Positions 1 through 10,044 of a stretch of 64,000 bases of DNA are shown one piece after another; the stretch's first letter is position 1, and each line of letters begins with the position of its first letter. Made by a program: the position numbers and the translations under genes. The notes below the pieces were generated by a model. The model was given only the letters and a program-made list of their open reading frames with translations. It did not search any database and was not told the DNA's origin. The DNA is from Rhipidocladum racemiflorum (Eukaryota > Streptophyta > Magnoliopsida > Poales > Poaceae). Where the stretch lies: positions 40,333,749-40,397,748 of the forward strand of contig CM070590.1 in the NCBI GenBank assembly GCA_036346355.1, in the 5' to 3' direction.

Positions 1-123
1 CCAACAACATTACTTTTAGCTACCCTATACATAGGTGATAACCAAATTACCACCACACAACAAACTCCAACTTTTTTTAAAAAAAATCAATTGAATACTA
101 GCATTAACACTGCCCTTAACAAC
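1..123 (-). mobile_element. Fragment of a LARD-like element interior
   Basis: This stretch closely matches part of the interior of non-coding element G (about 57119-57235) and, more distantly, element F (about 30301-30390), all in the same orientation. The match stops where an LTR-like TGTGACACTACG start appears at 124, so the fragment was probably cut by insertion of another element. It contains no reading frame of note. The window edge truncates it on the left. I infer an older copy of the non-coding family described for F, G and H. Confidence 0.7.
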
Positions 124-297
124 TGTGACACTACGTTTTGGTGTGACATTACAAATTGCGAAATTAGAGAAGAAAATCTTACGGCTTGAGGTTTACTCGC
201 GTTTTTGGGCCTTTTGAAGCGTTGTGACACCACGGAGTGTCGTAACCTTATTTAACGTGCATGATAAGGTTAATAACATTATGAGATGTTGAATTGG
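124..297 (+). mobile_element. Two successive truncated LTR 5' ends
   Basis: TGTGACACTACG at 124 and TGTGACACCACGG at 223 are both typical starts of the Tekay-like LTRs in this window. The first keeps about 100 bp, including the 'cgcgtttttgggcc' segment found near the start of complete LTRs. The second resembles the first 75 bp of LTR A (tgtcgtaacctt, gataaggtta, tatgagatg) and then diverges. Both are remnants and neither has a visible 3' end. Confidence 0.6.
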
Positions 298-717
298 GCT
301 ACATTAACTCTCTGTCTGTTGCCTTTGCAAGGCGTCTAGTAGTAACTATCTATAATCTCTTACTTACTTGGCTTTCTGGTTTACATGGTAAATTTTTTTA
401 ATTTGAGCTAATGGACCCTACCCATGTATAAAACTCAAGATACACAAACACAAAATAGCTTGTACCAAAATTCCCCATAATATCAAAATCCTAATATGTA
501 TAAACTTTCTGGGAGTAATATTTAGATTATTCTAGAAGTTGTCTTCAGCTCATTGAATAATCAACACTAACAATGTATATTTCTGTCTGTTCATTTCCTA
601 AAGTTTAGCGAGCAAAGGTCTCAGATTGGCCCTATAGTGTTGGATCGATGTGGCGTCTCACAAGTCGGGTGTGGGTGTGGGCGTGCGTGTGTGCGTGCGC
701 ATGTGGTGTGTGTTTGT
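298..717. other. Unassigned AT-rich DNA ending in a GT-rich tract
   Basis: I see no gene or recognisable element between 298 and about 660. From about 668 to 717 the sequence is an imperfect alternating GT/GC tract that runs directly into the LTR starting at 718. Such tracts are simple repeats and can adopt Z-DNA, but nothing here shows a function. Confidence 0.4.
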
Positions 718-2640
718 TGTGACACTACGGGATGTCAAGACACCATAAAATTTGAAATTAGGGAGTGTGACTTTATAAAATATGAAATTAGAGAATAAAA
801 CTTTATGTTATGCAGTTTAATCGCATTTCCGGGTCGATTTCGGGAGTTTGGGACTCTCTGGGGAAGTTTGGGCCCAAGGGGATAACTCGTGGGCTTTAGT
901 GGGAAGGGGTATGGGCCCATGAGGGAGGGGAGGACAGAATTGGGGGGCTTGGTGTGCCCCCCTCCCTGCCCTAGCCACCCCTCCCCCTCTCCCACCTCCT
1001 CCTAGCCGCCACCCTCCACCCTCCATTGCGCCTCCACCTTCCCTAGCCGCCCCCATTGCGCCCCATCCCTTCCCACCACCTCTCCACCTCCCTTGCTGCC
1101 CCTAGGGGAGTTCTACACCTCAACACCTTGAAGATCTGTCTACTGGAGTGCTCCGCGACGAGGAGATCCGGTGGATTTGGAGCGAGGAAGGAGATCGCGC
1201 GAACCGGGAGGAGATCCGGTGAGTTTTCATTCGTCGGGCGAAGGTATGGCAACGGGGATCCTTGGGGTTGGTCTAGGATCTGTTCTAAGGGTTAATTTCA
1301 TGTTTTTAGATCAATTGGTGGTGCTTTAATTGGATAGATTATATGAAATCTAGAGTTTGCCACGTTCTCTGTTTCGGGTAGCATGAACAGTCGACCTAGG
1401 GTTTGGTTTTTCGCCAATTTAGATTCGGAATTTGGTCATCCACCTGTTGAAGAAGTTGTAGGTAATTTCAATACCTTTCAGTGGGTATAACGAACGTCCA
1501 ATTCCGCCCAGCCGTTTGAAAGTTATGCTCGTTTTACCGAACGTATTAAAAACTGTGATGTGATTGGAACAGATCACGGTATTCTGTAGATTAAACCACT
1601 TTAGATTCCGAATCAGTCTTTCTATATACTTAGAAAAAGTTAGGAAATTTCCTAAGCTACGTGTGGATGTACTCTTTTAAATGATTCAGAGTATTAGAAC
1701 CCAAGTTATGCCTTTTGCAAGGCTGCTGTCCCGACGGGACAGAACCCCTGTTTTTAGGTTTTGTGAGTAGTTAGCGATGTCGGGGTAGAAGAGTGTTTGC
1801 ATACTATTTTGTGGACATGATTGTGAGTGTGTGGTACCTATGTGCAGGTGGTGTGACCCCGGGAGTGCCTTCTACTTCTCGCCAATCCGTCGCCCGTGGT
1901 TGAGGCAAGTGTATTGGAATGGGTAGCGGGTTGTGGTTTGCTAGATTGGTTGAGATTGAAATTGAATATATGATATGTTCACATTCCATGCTTTAATGTT
2001 TGCCATTGATATGATGATTATGCTTATTATGTTATGATGCCATGTGTTAATGTACAAGTTATTTATGATGTTGGCATGTTTGCATACATGGCATGATACA
2101 TGGCCCGGGCGATGAGAAAGTCATAACTAGTCGGGGGAAGGTCGGTGAGAAAGTTATGACTATTCCGGAGAGCCAATGAGTAAGCCCTACATCGTGATTC
2201 CATCCACCGCGGTGTATGGAAGCGAGGAGTAGGCACCCTCCATCTTCGGGATGGAAGGGGGGAGAGGGTGCACACCGACGGGTGTGTACTCAACCATACC
2301 GGTATGAGTTTCCAGGAGATATGTGCATCGCATTACATTGCATTGCATTGCATTTTATGAGGATGTTATATGATGATGTCAATGATATGCTTACACTATG
2401 AATATGAGATGTGTATGATGTTGTATGTGAAACGTGGTGATGAAGGTATTGGAATGTATTTTCTTGTCCCATTGCAATATACTAGCTGAGTGATGAACTC
2501 ACGCTTGTGTTTATGTTGTTTTTCTTAGGTACCATGAAACCGGCATGCGGGAAAGGGAGATAGTCACACGTCATCACTTAGCATCACACATCTAGAAGCA
2601 CGTCATCACTTAGCATCATACATAGATACACTACTCTTTG
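718..2640 (+). mobile_element. Truncated Tekay-like LTR (C-type)
   Basis: It starts TGTGACACTACGG like the complete LTR at 48879. In the same order it contains the C-rich 5' region (about 955-1110), a purine-rich GAGGAGATC block, a 'CGAAGGTATGG' donor-like site near 1240, the GTGGTGTGACCCCGGGAG block (about 1848), the palindrome module (about 2109-2305), a GCATT pentamer run (2333-2355) and the 'TTCTTAGGTACCATGAAAC' block near 2523. The end is missing: instead of GGGGTGTTACA there is a small tandem duplication (about 2567-2590 and 2599-2622) and then unrelated DNA. No coding capacity. Confidence 0.85.
2109..2305 (+). promoter_or_regulatory. LTR palindrome module, copy in the 718 LTR
   Basis: Two related direct repeats (GGCGATGAGAAAGTC... 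and TCGGTGAGAAAGTTATGAC) precede four dyads. These are CACCGCGGTG at 2205-2214, arms CCATC/GATGG at 2240-2244 and 2250-2254, a hairpin with 9-base arms at 2268-2276 and 2281-2289 around a GACG loop, and ATACCGGTAT at 2296-2305. The first dyad differs in sequence from other copies (CCACGTGG) yet is still a perfect palindrome. The role is unknown. Confidence 0.6.
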
Positions 2641-2859
2641 TAAGTTACTAGTTTTATACTACTCTAGCACGTACCGACAAGTATATAGTACAATATGCTT
2701 GCGAAAAGTTCATCCGAAAAATTAATCAGAGCAGTATCCGCCACAGATCTAGAAGCAAATCAGAGACTTCATTCAGTAGTATCATCTTTTATCTTCTGTT
2801 AACAATGAGACCATTATTAGTTGCTATTACAATAGATTCAACTGAATAGAGACTACTTC

Positions 2860-3223
2860 TCATCCTTTAATTGTTTGTTCCTTGAAGCTTGCAAAGCACA
2901 TTGTGCAGTAGCATCCATTCTTGGGATCACATGCACCTTTTTCCATTGGACCCCATTGTTTCAAACAATCCGCGCTACAGGTATTGGGGTCGCAGTGGTC
3001 ACCCCCGATGTAGAACGACCTGCATTTTGGGCCTGCCATTATGTTGGTCCCCGCATCTGTTTGTTCTCACGTGAATTAATACGGCTGCTAGGATTATTAG
3101 TGCAAATTTGAGCTCATTACTCTTCACGCACGACACAGTGGGTATGGAGGTTTATAGAGAAGTACCTGATAATAGCAATAGATGGCCAAGAACCAGGAGT
3201 AGCAGCGTATGACTTGTCCTCAT
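2860..3223 (-). CDS. Secreted defensin-like cysteine-rich peptide, two exons
   Basis: Exon 1 (3223 to 3166) starts with ATG and encodes a classic signal peptide: a short basic start (MRTSHT) followed by two leucine-rich stretches. It ends in phase 1 at a GT donor (CAG|GTACTT). An intron of about 109 bp (or 100 bp) ends at an AG at 3057 (or 3066); both choices keep the frame. A branch-like CACTAAT lies upstream. Exon 2 runs to a TGA at 2860-2862, giving about 84-87 residues. The mature part has eight cysteines spaced C-x9-C-x4-C-x3-C-x11-C-x5-C-x-C-x2-C. It contains the CxxxC and CxC pair of the cysteine-stabilised alpha-beta fold of plant defensin-like (DEFL/LCR) proteins, which also usually have one intron just after the signal peptide. 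Known relatives act outside the cell as antimicrobial or signalling peptides; the role here is unknown. The frame is intact and surrounded by retroelements. It is too interrupted to show as one open frame. Confidence 0.85.
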
Positions 3224-3595
3224 CTTTGTTAAGGAAAACAAAAATAGTTAGAAGACACAGGAGGATGGTTGTATGTGGTGCGATACTATTGCCTACCTTC
3301 TACCGCTATCTTGTGCTGAGCTAACGGATTGGCAACGGTTTTATAGTGAATCTGCGGTGTTTATAAAATTTGGCATCAATTTATAGTACAATTGATGATG
3401 AGCACTACTAAATTAAATGCAATTAACCACGGGACATCCTTATCTTGTCTCATCTGATTGCCTACATAAGCATATCTGGTGCATATTAATTGCCTATACA
3501 TGAATGCATATTCTATGTAAAATATGACTTACATGACACATTTATAGGGTCATTGTCAAATATCTAAATATGTGATATGAGCATGAACAGAAAAC
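3224..3595. other. Upstream flank of the defensin-like gene, unique DNA
   Basis: Apart from the TATA-like strings there is no gene or repeat I recognise. With 2641-2859 on the other side it makes up the only part of the window that does not look like retrotransposon sequence. Confidence 0.5.
3339..3345 (-). promoter_or_regulatory. Candidate TATA box of the defensin-like gene
   Basis: TATAAAA on the minus strand lies about 116 bases upstream of the ATG at 3223, which would leave a leader of roughly 85-90 bases. Further TATAAA-like strings occur upstream, so the exact start is uncertain. Confidence 0.45.
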
Positions 3596-4200
3596 TTAAA
3601 GATAACATCATATATGTTCACGCAAGTATTTTGGAAGCTCTGGATATCACGAGCCCGATTATGAGGGATGATATATGACGGAGGGGATATCCCGACATTT
3701 GGAAAGGACCCGGTCGTGTTTGCGTTACGAGGAAACCAACTCGAGTACGTTGGATGTCAAAGGAAGTTCAGGTATACTGTGAAGATCTCTGAACGATGTA
3801 CTCCTCATTGGTTACGATCTGGTATATCAAACAGGCTACACCCCATGGAGAGGTTACGTCGTCTGTATAAGAACAGAAGTACGGAGATTTAGAGGACCAA
3901 AAAAAAAAGAAAAGCAGGAGGAGAATGGAGGGCTTTGGAATCATTGGACTACGCTTCGATAGTTCATAAGTTAGGTTTTAGCCACATCGCCAAGACAATC
4001 CTCAATGTAACTAGAGGCTAGGCATCCTGCTCTGTACTCTGTTTCGCCAATTTCATGCTACATCCATATAAGAGTAGGGTATTACTCTGATCAGAGGCCC
4101 GAACCTATCGACATTATGTGCCATCATTTGCGTGTTTGACTATGCATATTTGAAGGTCCCGAGTATATAGGTTTATTGTCGATTCACTAACATTCGATAG

Positions 4201-4220
4201 TTGGCGCGATAGGAAGGACC
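4201..4220 (+). other. Degenerate primer-binding site
   Basis: TTGGCGCGATAGGAAGGACC corresponds to the better preserved site at 5234 with several changes. It lies directly upstream of the gag-like ATG at 4245. Confidence 0.5.
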
Positions 4221-4244
4221 TTCCACTGTATTTGCAGATCAGCC

Positions 4245-4659
4245 ATGTCTTCGATAAGCGCCCATCCCGAAATTTCCCGCATCGACCTCTGTGACGATGA
4301 TGACTCGATTATCTTCATCAACCCAGCACTCACAATTGGATCTGAGATTGCGTTATCGCTGGGGACCAAGAGATCTCAAGCACATAGGCTTCATTGAGTC
4401 CCGTTCTTGGGACCCACACCGAGAGGTGCCCTCCATCGACTTTGACCCTATGGGACTTGGCGTCCTCAAGTACATTAAAATGGATAGCAACAGCAACAAT
4501 GGTGACCCCAACATTTGTCATGGTAGCAGTCGAATAGATCACTGCATATTCATGGCTGGGGCCAACAATGGCACTACTGTCGAAAACACCCAAGAAAGGG
4601 TTTCGGGGGCAGATGCCATAGGCAACTGGGGACACCAAATCCTCCCAGGCACGCCCTAA
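4245..4659 (+). pseudogene. gag-like N-terminal fragment, Tat-like copy 1
   Basis: The ATG at 4245 opens a reading frame with the same start as the one at 5279: a short basic/serine start, then ISRIDLCDDDDSIIFINP. After about 40 codons this frame closes. A different frame continues open to 4659 and looks like a frameshifted continuation. I recognise no catalytic motif. The gag assignment rests on position directly behind the primer site and is an inference. Confidence 0.4.
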
Positions 4660-4673
4660 GATCATGCAGCAAT

Positions 4674-5440
4674 GACTTAAAGATAATACCATATATGTTC
4701 ATGCAAGTATTTTGGAAGATCCGGATATCATGGGCCAGATTATGAGGGGTGAGATATAACAGAGGGGATATCCCCACGTTTGAAAAGGACTTGGTCGTGT
4801 TCCCATACTAGGAAACCAACTCGAGTACGCTGGACGTCAAAGGAAGTTCAGATATAGTGTGAAGATCTCCAAACAGTGGACTCCTCATTGGTTACGATCT
4901 GGTATATCAAACCAGCTACACCCCGTAGACAGGTTACCTCATCTGTATAAGAATAGAGGGAGGACAACAGAGAGCTTAGGAATCGACGGACTATGCTTCG
5001 ATAGTTCATAAGTTAGGTCTTAACCACATCCCATAGACAATCCTCATTGTAACTAGAGGCTAGGCATCCTGCTCTGTACTTTGTTTCGCAAATTTCATAC
5101 TACATCCATACAAGAGTTGGGTATCAGAGGCCCGAATCTATCGACATCGTGTGACAACATTTGCGTGTTTGACTCTGCATATTTGAAAGTCCGGAGTATA
5201 TAAATTTATTGTCGATTCACTAACCTTCGATAGTTGGCGCGCCAGGTAGGGACCTTCTACTGTATTTGCAGATCAACCATGTCTTCGATATGCACCCGTC
5301 CCAAAATTTCCCGCATCGACCTCTGCGATGACGATGACTCGATCATCTTCATCAACCCAACACTCACAATTAGATATGAGACCGCGTTCAAAACCATGCT
5401 TTATCGCTTGGAGCTAAGCCATGGTGCTTACTTCCTTGCA
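4674..5440 (+). mobile_element. Tat-like retroelement fragment, tandem copy 2
   Basis: Second copy of the block described at 3596. It includes the LTR 3' part (about 4674-5230, with 'AGTATATAAATTTATTG' near its end), primer site and gag start. It runs into sequence of LTR B at about 5440-5530. Two LTR/leader units in the same direction with only a gag start between them suggest a tandem element that was later shortened. Confidence 0.55.
5234..5252 (+). other. Primer-binding site of Tat-like element
   Basis: TTGGCGCGCCAGGTAGGGA resembles the primer sites I recall for RIRE2/Tat-type plant elements. It lies at the end of the LTR-like block and 27 bases before the gag-like ATG at 5279. Confidence 0.6.
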
Positions 5441-5689
5441 GCCGGCGCCCCTTCTTTCCAAATTGATGCCTCAAAGAAAGCAAAGTTAGCCTCCACCTTC
5501 CTCTTCCTTGTGGGCTTTGGAGGTGAGTTTTTTTTTATGATTGGAGGTGTTCTTGCTGCTCTAATGGAGGTACTTCCTGGTTTAGATGGCTCTAGGGTTC
5601 TTAGATTTGGAATTTTTGAAGGGAAAAGTGGCTCTAGGTTTGCGAGGAAAAATGTTGTTTTCGGGCTGTTGCAACAACCGGTTTTGTAG
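5279..5689 (+). pseudogene. gag-like start fused by chance to LTR B sequence
   Basis: From ATG 5279 an open frame of 137 codons begins like the gag-like frame of copy 1. After about 55-80 codons it continues into sequence that belongs to LTR B. The second half is therefore unlikely to be protein-coding. The acidic DDDD stretch is preserved. I regard only about 5279-5440 as a remnant of a real gene. Confidence 0.4.
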
Positions 5690-7095
5690 CTATGATTTGG
5701 ACAAGTTCGAATCGTCTCCTAAGTTATTGGTTGTAGAGGAAGTTGTAGCTTGTGTTCTTAAGTTTCATTAGAGTACAATAACACTAAATTCCATTTAGCC
5801 AATCAAATGTTATGATCATTTTACTACGGGTGTTCTGAATGTCCATGTGTTGGTAGTTGAAGTGTTGAACTTCTGATTAAAGCTAGGTGCAAGCCAATTT
5901 AGAATTTTTATTTGCCTAGAGATAGATGTGGAATTTCCTGTAGATTAAGAAAATGTATTTATTTGCTTGATTTGGGTTCAAGAATCAAAAGTTACGCTAT
6001 GTTGAAGTGAGCTATCCCAAACTGAAATTTCCAGAAATTTTGAAGTTTGGGGCAGATCGGGATCGATGTTCATTTCAAATCTGGGAATGATGAAGTCATT
6101 TCTTATATGAATGGCTATGTAATAATTGTAGATTATCCTCTTGTGGTCATTTAGAGCACAAGAATTTCAAGTTTGGTTTAGCCATTTGGGAGATATGATT
6201 ATTGTAGTATAGACTGTCCAGAACTAGAGTTAATGCAATTAATCGATGTTCATTTCAAATCTGGGAATGATTAAGGCATCTCCTGCATGAATGGCTATGG
6301 AATAATTATAGATTATCCTCTTGTGGTCATTTAAGGACTAATTTCACTAAATTTGAAAAGAGAGTCAAAAGTTATGATTGTTTTAGTGGCCGCTGTCCTG
6401 TGTGGCAGTAGTTTGGTTCTAGGGCAAGAATTGAATTTGAATTGGATTAGTGGTGAAATGATTAATTGGTCTCTGGAGGAAGTTTAAAGTGGGGTTAAGC
6501 ATAGGAGCAAAAGTGATATTGTTATTTATAGTTTGAACCATGATTTCTATTGTTTTGAGATGAATGCACATATGGTTTTACAGGGATTGTGATCTCGGGG
6601 GTGGCCGCAACTTCTTGCCACTCCATTCCGAGTGGGTAAAGGCAAGTGTATCAACTAGTGTGATGCTAAAATGTCGCTTTCTTGCTAATCATTATGAATA
6701 TGTTATGCTAATCATAATGGTATAATTGTGTGTATGTTTATATTTAAGGAGATTGAGATGGTTGTGGTTAATGCATGTTGCATTATATGGGGAAGAGAAA
6801 TGTTAAATGATTATGAATTTGAAGGTCATATTAATGCTTTTGGTTGATTTGATGATGATTATATTTATGTTCATGTTGATGCAGATATGGATGTTGAAAT
6901 AGAATGCATTTGTCATTCATTCATTCATGTCAACTGTAATTGTGCATTCATAATAGAAGAGGTGACCCATGCTGATGTGGGCCTCTGTGCTCACACGTAG
7001 TGAGTACGAAAGTCCTACTTTGTTGTCCCATCCACGGGGATGGATGGGAGCGAGACAGTAAGAGTAGGACCCTCCATGGGATGGAAGGGAATGAG
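5441..7095 (+). mobile_element. LTR B, 5' portion (interrupted at 7095)
   Basis: This stretch has the layout of the other LTRs in a diverged form. It contains an acceptor-like TTTTACAG followed by a 'GGATTGTGATCTCGGGGG' block (6584) ending in GGCAAGTGTAT. It also has the 'CCATCCACGGGGATGG' and 'CCTCCATGGGATGGAAGG' dyads (about 7027-7086). It stops at 7095, where LTR A1 is inserted; the rest of LTR B resumes at 9308. The left edge is not clear. The 5' end has probably been lost in a junction with the Tat-like fragment. Confidence 0.6.
6062..6348 (+). repeat. Tandem duplication of about 180 bp inside LTR B
   Basis: The segment from about 6062 to 6170 (starting ATCGATGTTCATTTCAAATC, including GATTATCCTCTTGTGGTCAT) recurs from about 6241 to 6348 with few changes. 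The unit length is about 180 bp. No equivalent duplication is seen in the other LTRs. Confidence 0.75.
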
Positions 7096-7542
7096 TGTGA
7101 CACCTCGGAGTGTCGTATACTTAATTATTGAACATGATAAGGTTAAATACAGTATGAGATGTGGAAATAAGGTTAAAACCATAAGAATTGGAGGTTAATA
7201 GCTTTTTCGGGCCGTTTCCGGGCCGTTTTCGGGGTTTTGGGCCTTCCCGGGGGAGTTTTGGGCCTTGGTGGGCTTTGGAGGGATTGAGAGGGACTCTTAT
7301 TGGACAAGGGCAGGGTGTGGGGGCTGTTAAAAGGGGCTCCCCCTGCCCCCCCTTGCGCCCCCACCTCAGCCCCTTGCGCCCCCTCCACCTCTCCTCCCTC
7401 TTCCCCCCCTAAGCCCTAGCCGCCACCCCCTCCCCAAACCGTGCGCCCCCCACCCCTTCCTCCACCTCCACACCACCTCCCCTCCACCCCTTGCTGCCCT
7501 AGGGTGGCCTCCCCACCCCTGCACCTCGTGGAGTCATCCCGT

Positions 7543-7595
7543 GGAGCGAGGAGCGAGGAGCGAGGAGCGAGGAGCGAGGAACGTGGAGCGAGGAG
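7543..7595 (+). repeat. GGAGCGA heptamer run in LTR A1
   Basis: About five consecutive GGAGCGA units, an interruption (ACGT), then two more. LTR A2 has only about three units before the interruption (15225-15270), so the tract length changed after the LTRs separated. Confidence 0.8.
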
Positions 7596-8505
7596 CGATT
7601 CGCGAGGGGATTCTTTGGAGATTTGTTCGTCGGCCAAAGGTATGATCTTGGGGATCCTTGGGGATGATCTAGGTTCTGTTTTTAGGGTGTTTATCAAGTT
7701 TTTAGATCAATTGGAGGCGCTGGATTGAAGTAATTTGGGTTAGATCTAAACTTGTCCACGTTTCTGTTTTCGGGCAGATTGAGCAGTTGAACTAGGGTTC
7801 GAGTTTCCGTCGATTTAGAGTTCGAATCTGACCGTACGGACTTCTAGGAAGTTGTAGATAATTTAATTATCTTTCCGAGTACGTAAAGCACATTAATTTC
7901 CGATCAGCCGTTTGAAAGTTATGGCTGTTTTACCGAGCGCCTAAAAATCTGTGACGTAATTGGAACAGATCTCGGTAATCTGTAGATTAAACAACTTTAG
8001 AGGCCGAATCAGACTTTCCTTATACCTAGAGAAAGTTGGGAAATTTCCTAGGCTATGCGAGGGTGTACTCTTTTAATTCATTCGGAGTCCCAGAACTCAA
8101 GTTATGCCTTTTGCAAGGCTGCTGTCCCGCCGGGACAGAACCTCTGTTTTAGGTTTTGCGAGTAGTTGGCAATGTCGGGTTAGATGGGGGTTTGTGTACT
8201 GTTTTGAGGTTATGATTGTGAGTGTGTGATGCCTATGTGCAGGTGGTGTGACCCCGGGAGAGCCCTCTTCTTCCCGCCAATCCGTTGCACGTGGTTGAGG
8301 CAAGTGTGTTGTGATGGATAGCGAGTTGTAGGTTGCATGTTGAGATTAGATGGATTTGTTTACATGATATATGTCCACTTGCCATGTGTTAATGAATGAT
8401 ATGATATGATGAGCATGTTTAACATATTATGATGCCGTGTGTTAATATGTGAATTAAATATGATAATTGGCATGGTTGCATGCATGTCATGAGATAGGGC
8501 GAGGG

Positions 8506-8695
8506 CGGTGAGAAAGTCTTAACTAGTCCGGCAAGGTCGGTGAGAAAGTTATGACTAATCCGGAACGCCATTGAGTAAGTCCTATGTCGTGATTCCATCC
8601 ACGTGGTGTTTGGAAGCGAGTAGGCACCCTCCATCTTCGGGATGGAAGGGAGGAAAGGGTGCACACCGACGGGTGTGTACTTCCCATACCGGTAT
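8506..8695 (+). promoter_or_regulatory. LTR palindrome module, copy in A1
   Basis: Direct repeats at 8506-8531 and 8538-8563 are followed by CCACGTGG (8599-8606), arms CCATC/GATGG (8631-8635 and 8641-8645), a 9-base-arm hairpin (8659-8667 and 8672-8680, loop GACG) and ATACCGGTAT (8686-8695). The hairpin has one change that would still pair as G-U in RNA. Confidence 0.6.
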
Positions 8696-9307
8696 GAGGT
8701 TCCAGAGGGTCAGGAGCATTGCATTACTTCGCATACAAATTGATGATGATATTGATAAGTAATCATGAATGAGATGATATACATGATGGAAGATGTTATT
8801 GCCATGTTGTTATGCTTGTTGTCCATTGCAAAGATGCTTGCCGAGTTTTCGAACTCACCCTTGTGTTTTCTTGTTGTTTTAGGTACCATGAGAACGGCAT
8901 GGGGAAAGGGGATTAGTCACACGCTCACACGTTGCTTCACCTTAATGTTTCCCAAGTCAATTCATTTAGTTTGATAATAAATTGCGTGTGATGGTCTTTA
9001 AAATTAAGTCTTAGCTTGGTTAATGAGAGTTCTATTGTTTGTTTGACACTTGGAACCTTAAGAGCTTAATGTTAGTCTCTTATTGTCGTTAAGACTTTAT
9101 TTATTGCTGTTTTAGATGTTTCTCTTATTGCCATATAATGCTATATTGTTGCTGTTCCTTAAATTCATGATAAAACAAAGGAGGTGCTGCCAAATCTCGG
9201 TTTTAGCCTATGCACCTTTGCTGGAATTTTATGTTAAATGTGGTATTTAGTTGTTGTTTAGCTTGTGTTTGGTAGCATTCGGGCATATTAAATGCCGGGG
9301 TGTTACA

Positions 9308-10033
9308 ATGAGAGGGTGCACACCGATGGGTGTGCACTCGGCAATACCGGTATGTGCTAAGAAAGGTGCATTTATGAGCATGCATGTTGCATTTCATCAC
9401 TAATGATAATTATTGTGCTAATTGGAAATATGTGGATTCGGGATTGAGTCATGGACTCCTCCCAAGAGGCTCCAAGAGGTATGTGGGTGAAATAAGCAAT
9501 GAGGTAAAGGAGGTAAATGGTATTGATATAATTGTTTTATGTACTTGATGATTTGTATAAGAATTATGATTTTTTTTGTTGACTTAAGTGTGTGAATTGG
9601 TTATGAAATTATTATTTCATACACTTTGCTGAGTCTTGGACTCATGTTGGTTTTCTTTAATGTTTTAGGTACTCTGAGGATGTCTTGCAGGGATGGGACT
9701 TAGCTTCACCTTCACTCACTATCATGCCATGTTCAATTAATTGTTTGGAAGAGTGTTACTCATTGTTATTAAGCATTGGTCCTATTGTGTAAAAGTGTTT
9801 TGGTATTTTTGATTATTTGAGATCTTCGTTATGTTAAGATTACTAACTGCTAGAATTATCTTCTAAGTTGTTTTGTTTTGATTCCTAGATGTTTATATTT
9901 GTGAATGTTATAATTGTTATCTTTTTGCCTACTGAGTGGATGCCCATTTAGCACGGGAGATCTTGCCATTTTTTTTAGAAATTAGGATAGGTTTTGGTGA
10001 CACTTAGGGCACGTGTGGTGCCAGGGTGTTACA
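9308..10033 (+). mobile_element. LTR B, 3' portion (first copy)
   Basis: It starts with target duplication ATGAG and continues LTR B from 7095: hairpin arms at 9316-9324 and 9329-9337, ATACCGGTAT at 9344-9353, an acceptor-like TTTTAG|GTACTCTG at 9669, and the LTR end CAGGGTGTTACA. It is followed by 11 bases (CTAGGGTGTTT) also seen after the second copy, then abruptly by gag sequence. A near-identical copy is at 16977-17702. Confidence 0.8.
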
Positions 10034-10044
10034 CTAGGGTGTTT

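Larger units (their letters stand above)
3596..4673 (+). mobile_element. Tat-like retroelement fragment, tandem copy 1
   Basis: Copy 1 shares with copy 2 (4674-5440) a block beginning ACTTAAAGATAA. It passes through a 'GATAGTTGGCGCG' primer-site region and ends in the same gag-like start. The copies lie about 1.08 kb apart and differ by many substitutions and small indels. The TTGGCGCG-type primer site points to the Tat/RIRE2-like group of Ty3/gypsy elements, unlike the tRNA-iMet sites of the other elements here. The LTR start is not visible. Confidence 0.55.
7096..9307 (+). mobile_element. LTR A1, Tekay-like, complete
   Basis: It begins TGTGACACCTCGG and ends GCCGGGGTGTTACA (2212 bp). It is flanked by ATGAG on both sides (7091-7095 and 9308-9312), so it entered LTR B as a complete unit. 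It contains the C-rich 5' region, a GGAGCGA heptamer run (7543-7595), donor- and acceptor-like sites and the palindrome module (8506-8695). Its partner is A2 (14784-16976). By eye the two differ by roughly 1-1.5%, including several homopolymer indels. Unlike a normal 5' LTR it is followed by LTR B sequence rather than a primer site. Confidence 0.9.

Noticed and set aside
735..1295. Overlapping open frames on both strands rich in Gly, Pro and Arg
   Set aside because: They fall in the C-rich 5' part of an LTR and recur in the other LTRs in changing frames; composition rather than coding explains them.
2875..3111. Plus-strand frames across the defensin-like gene
   Set aside because: They are antisense shadows; the minus strand has signal peptide, splice sites, cysteine pattern and stop.
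7173..7728. Open frames with repeated SSLLAPR or ARSEERG
   Set aside because: Translation of the GGAGCGA heptamer run of LTR A1; repeat length changes between A1 and A2 without keeping the frame.
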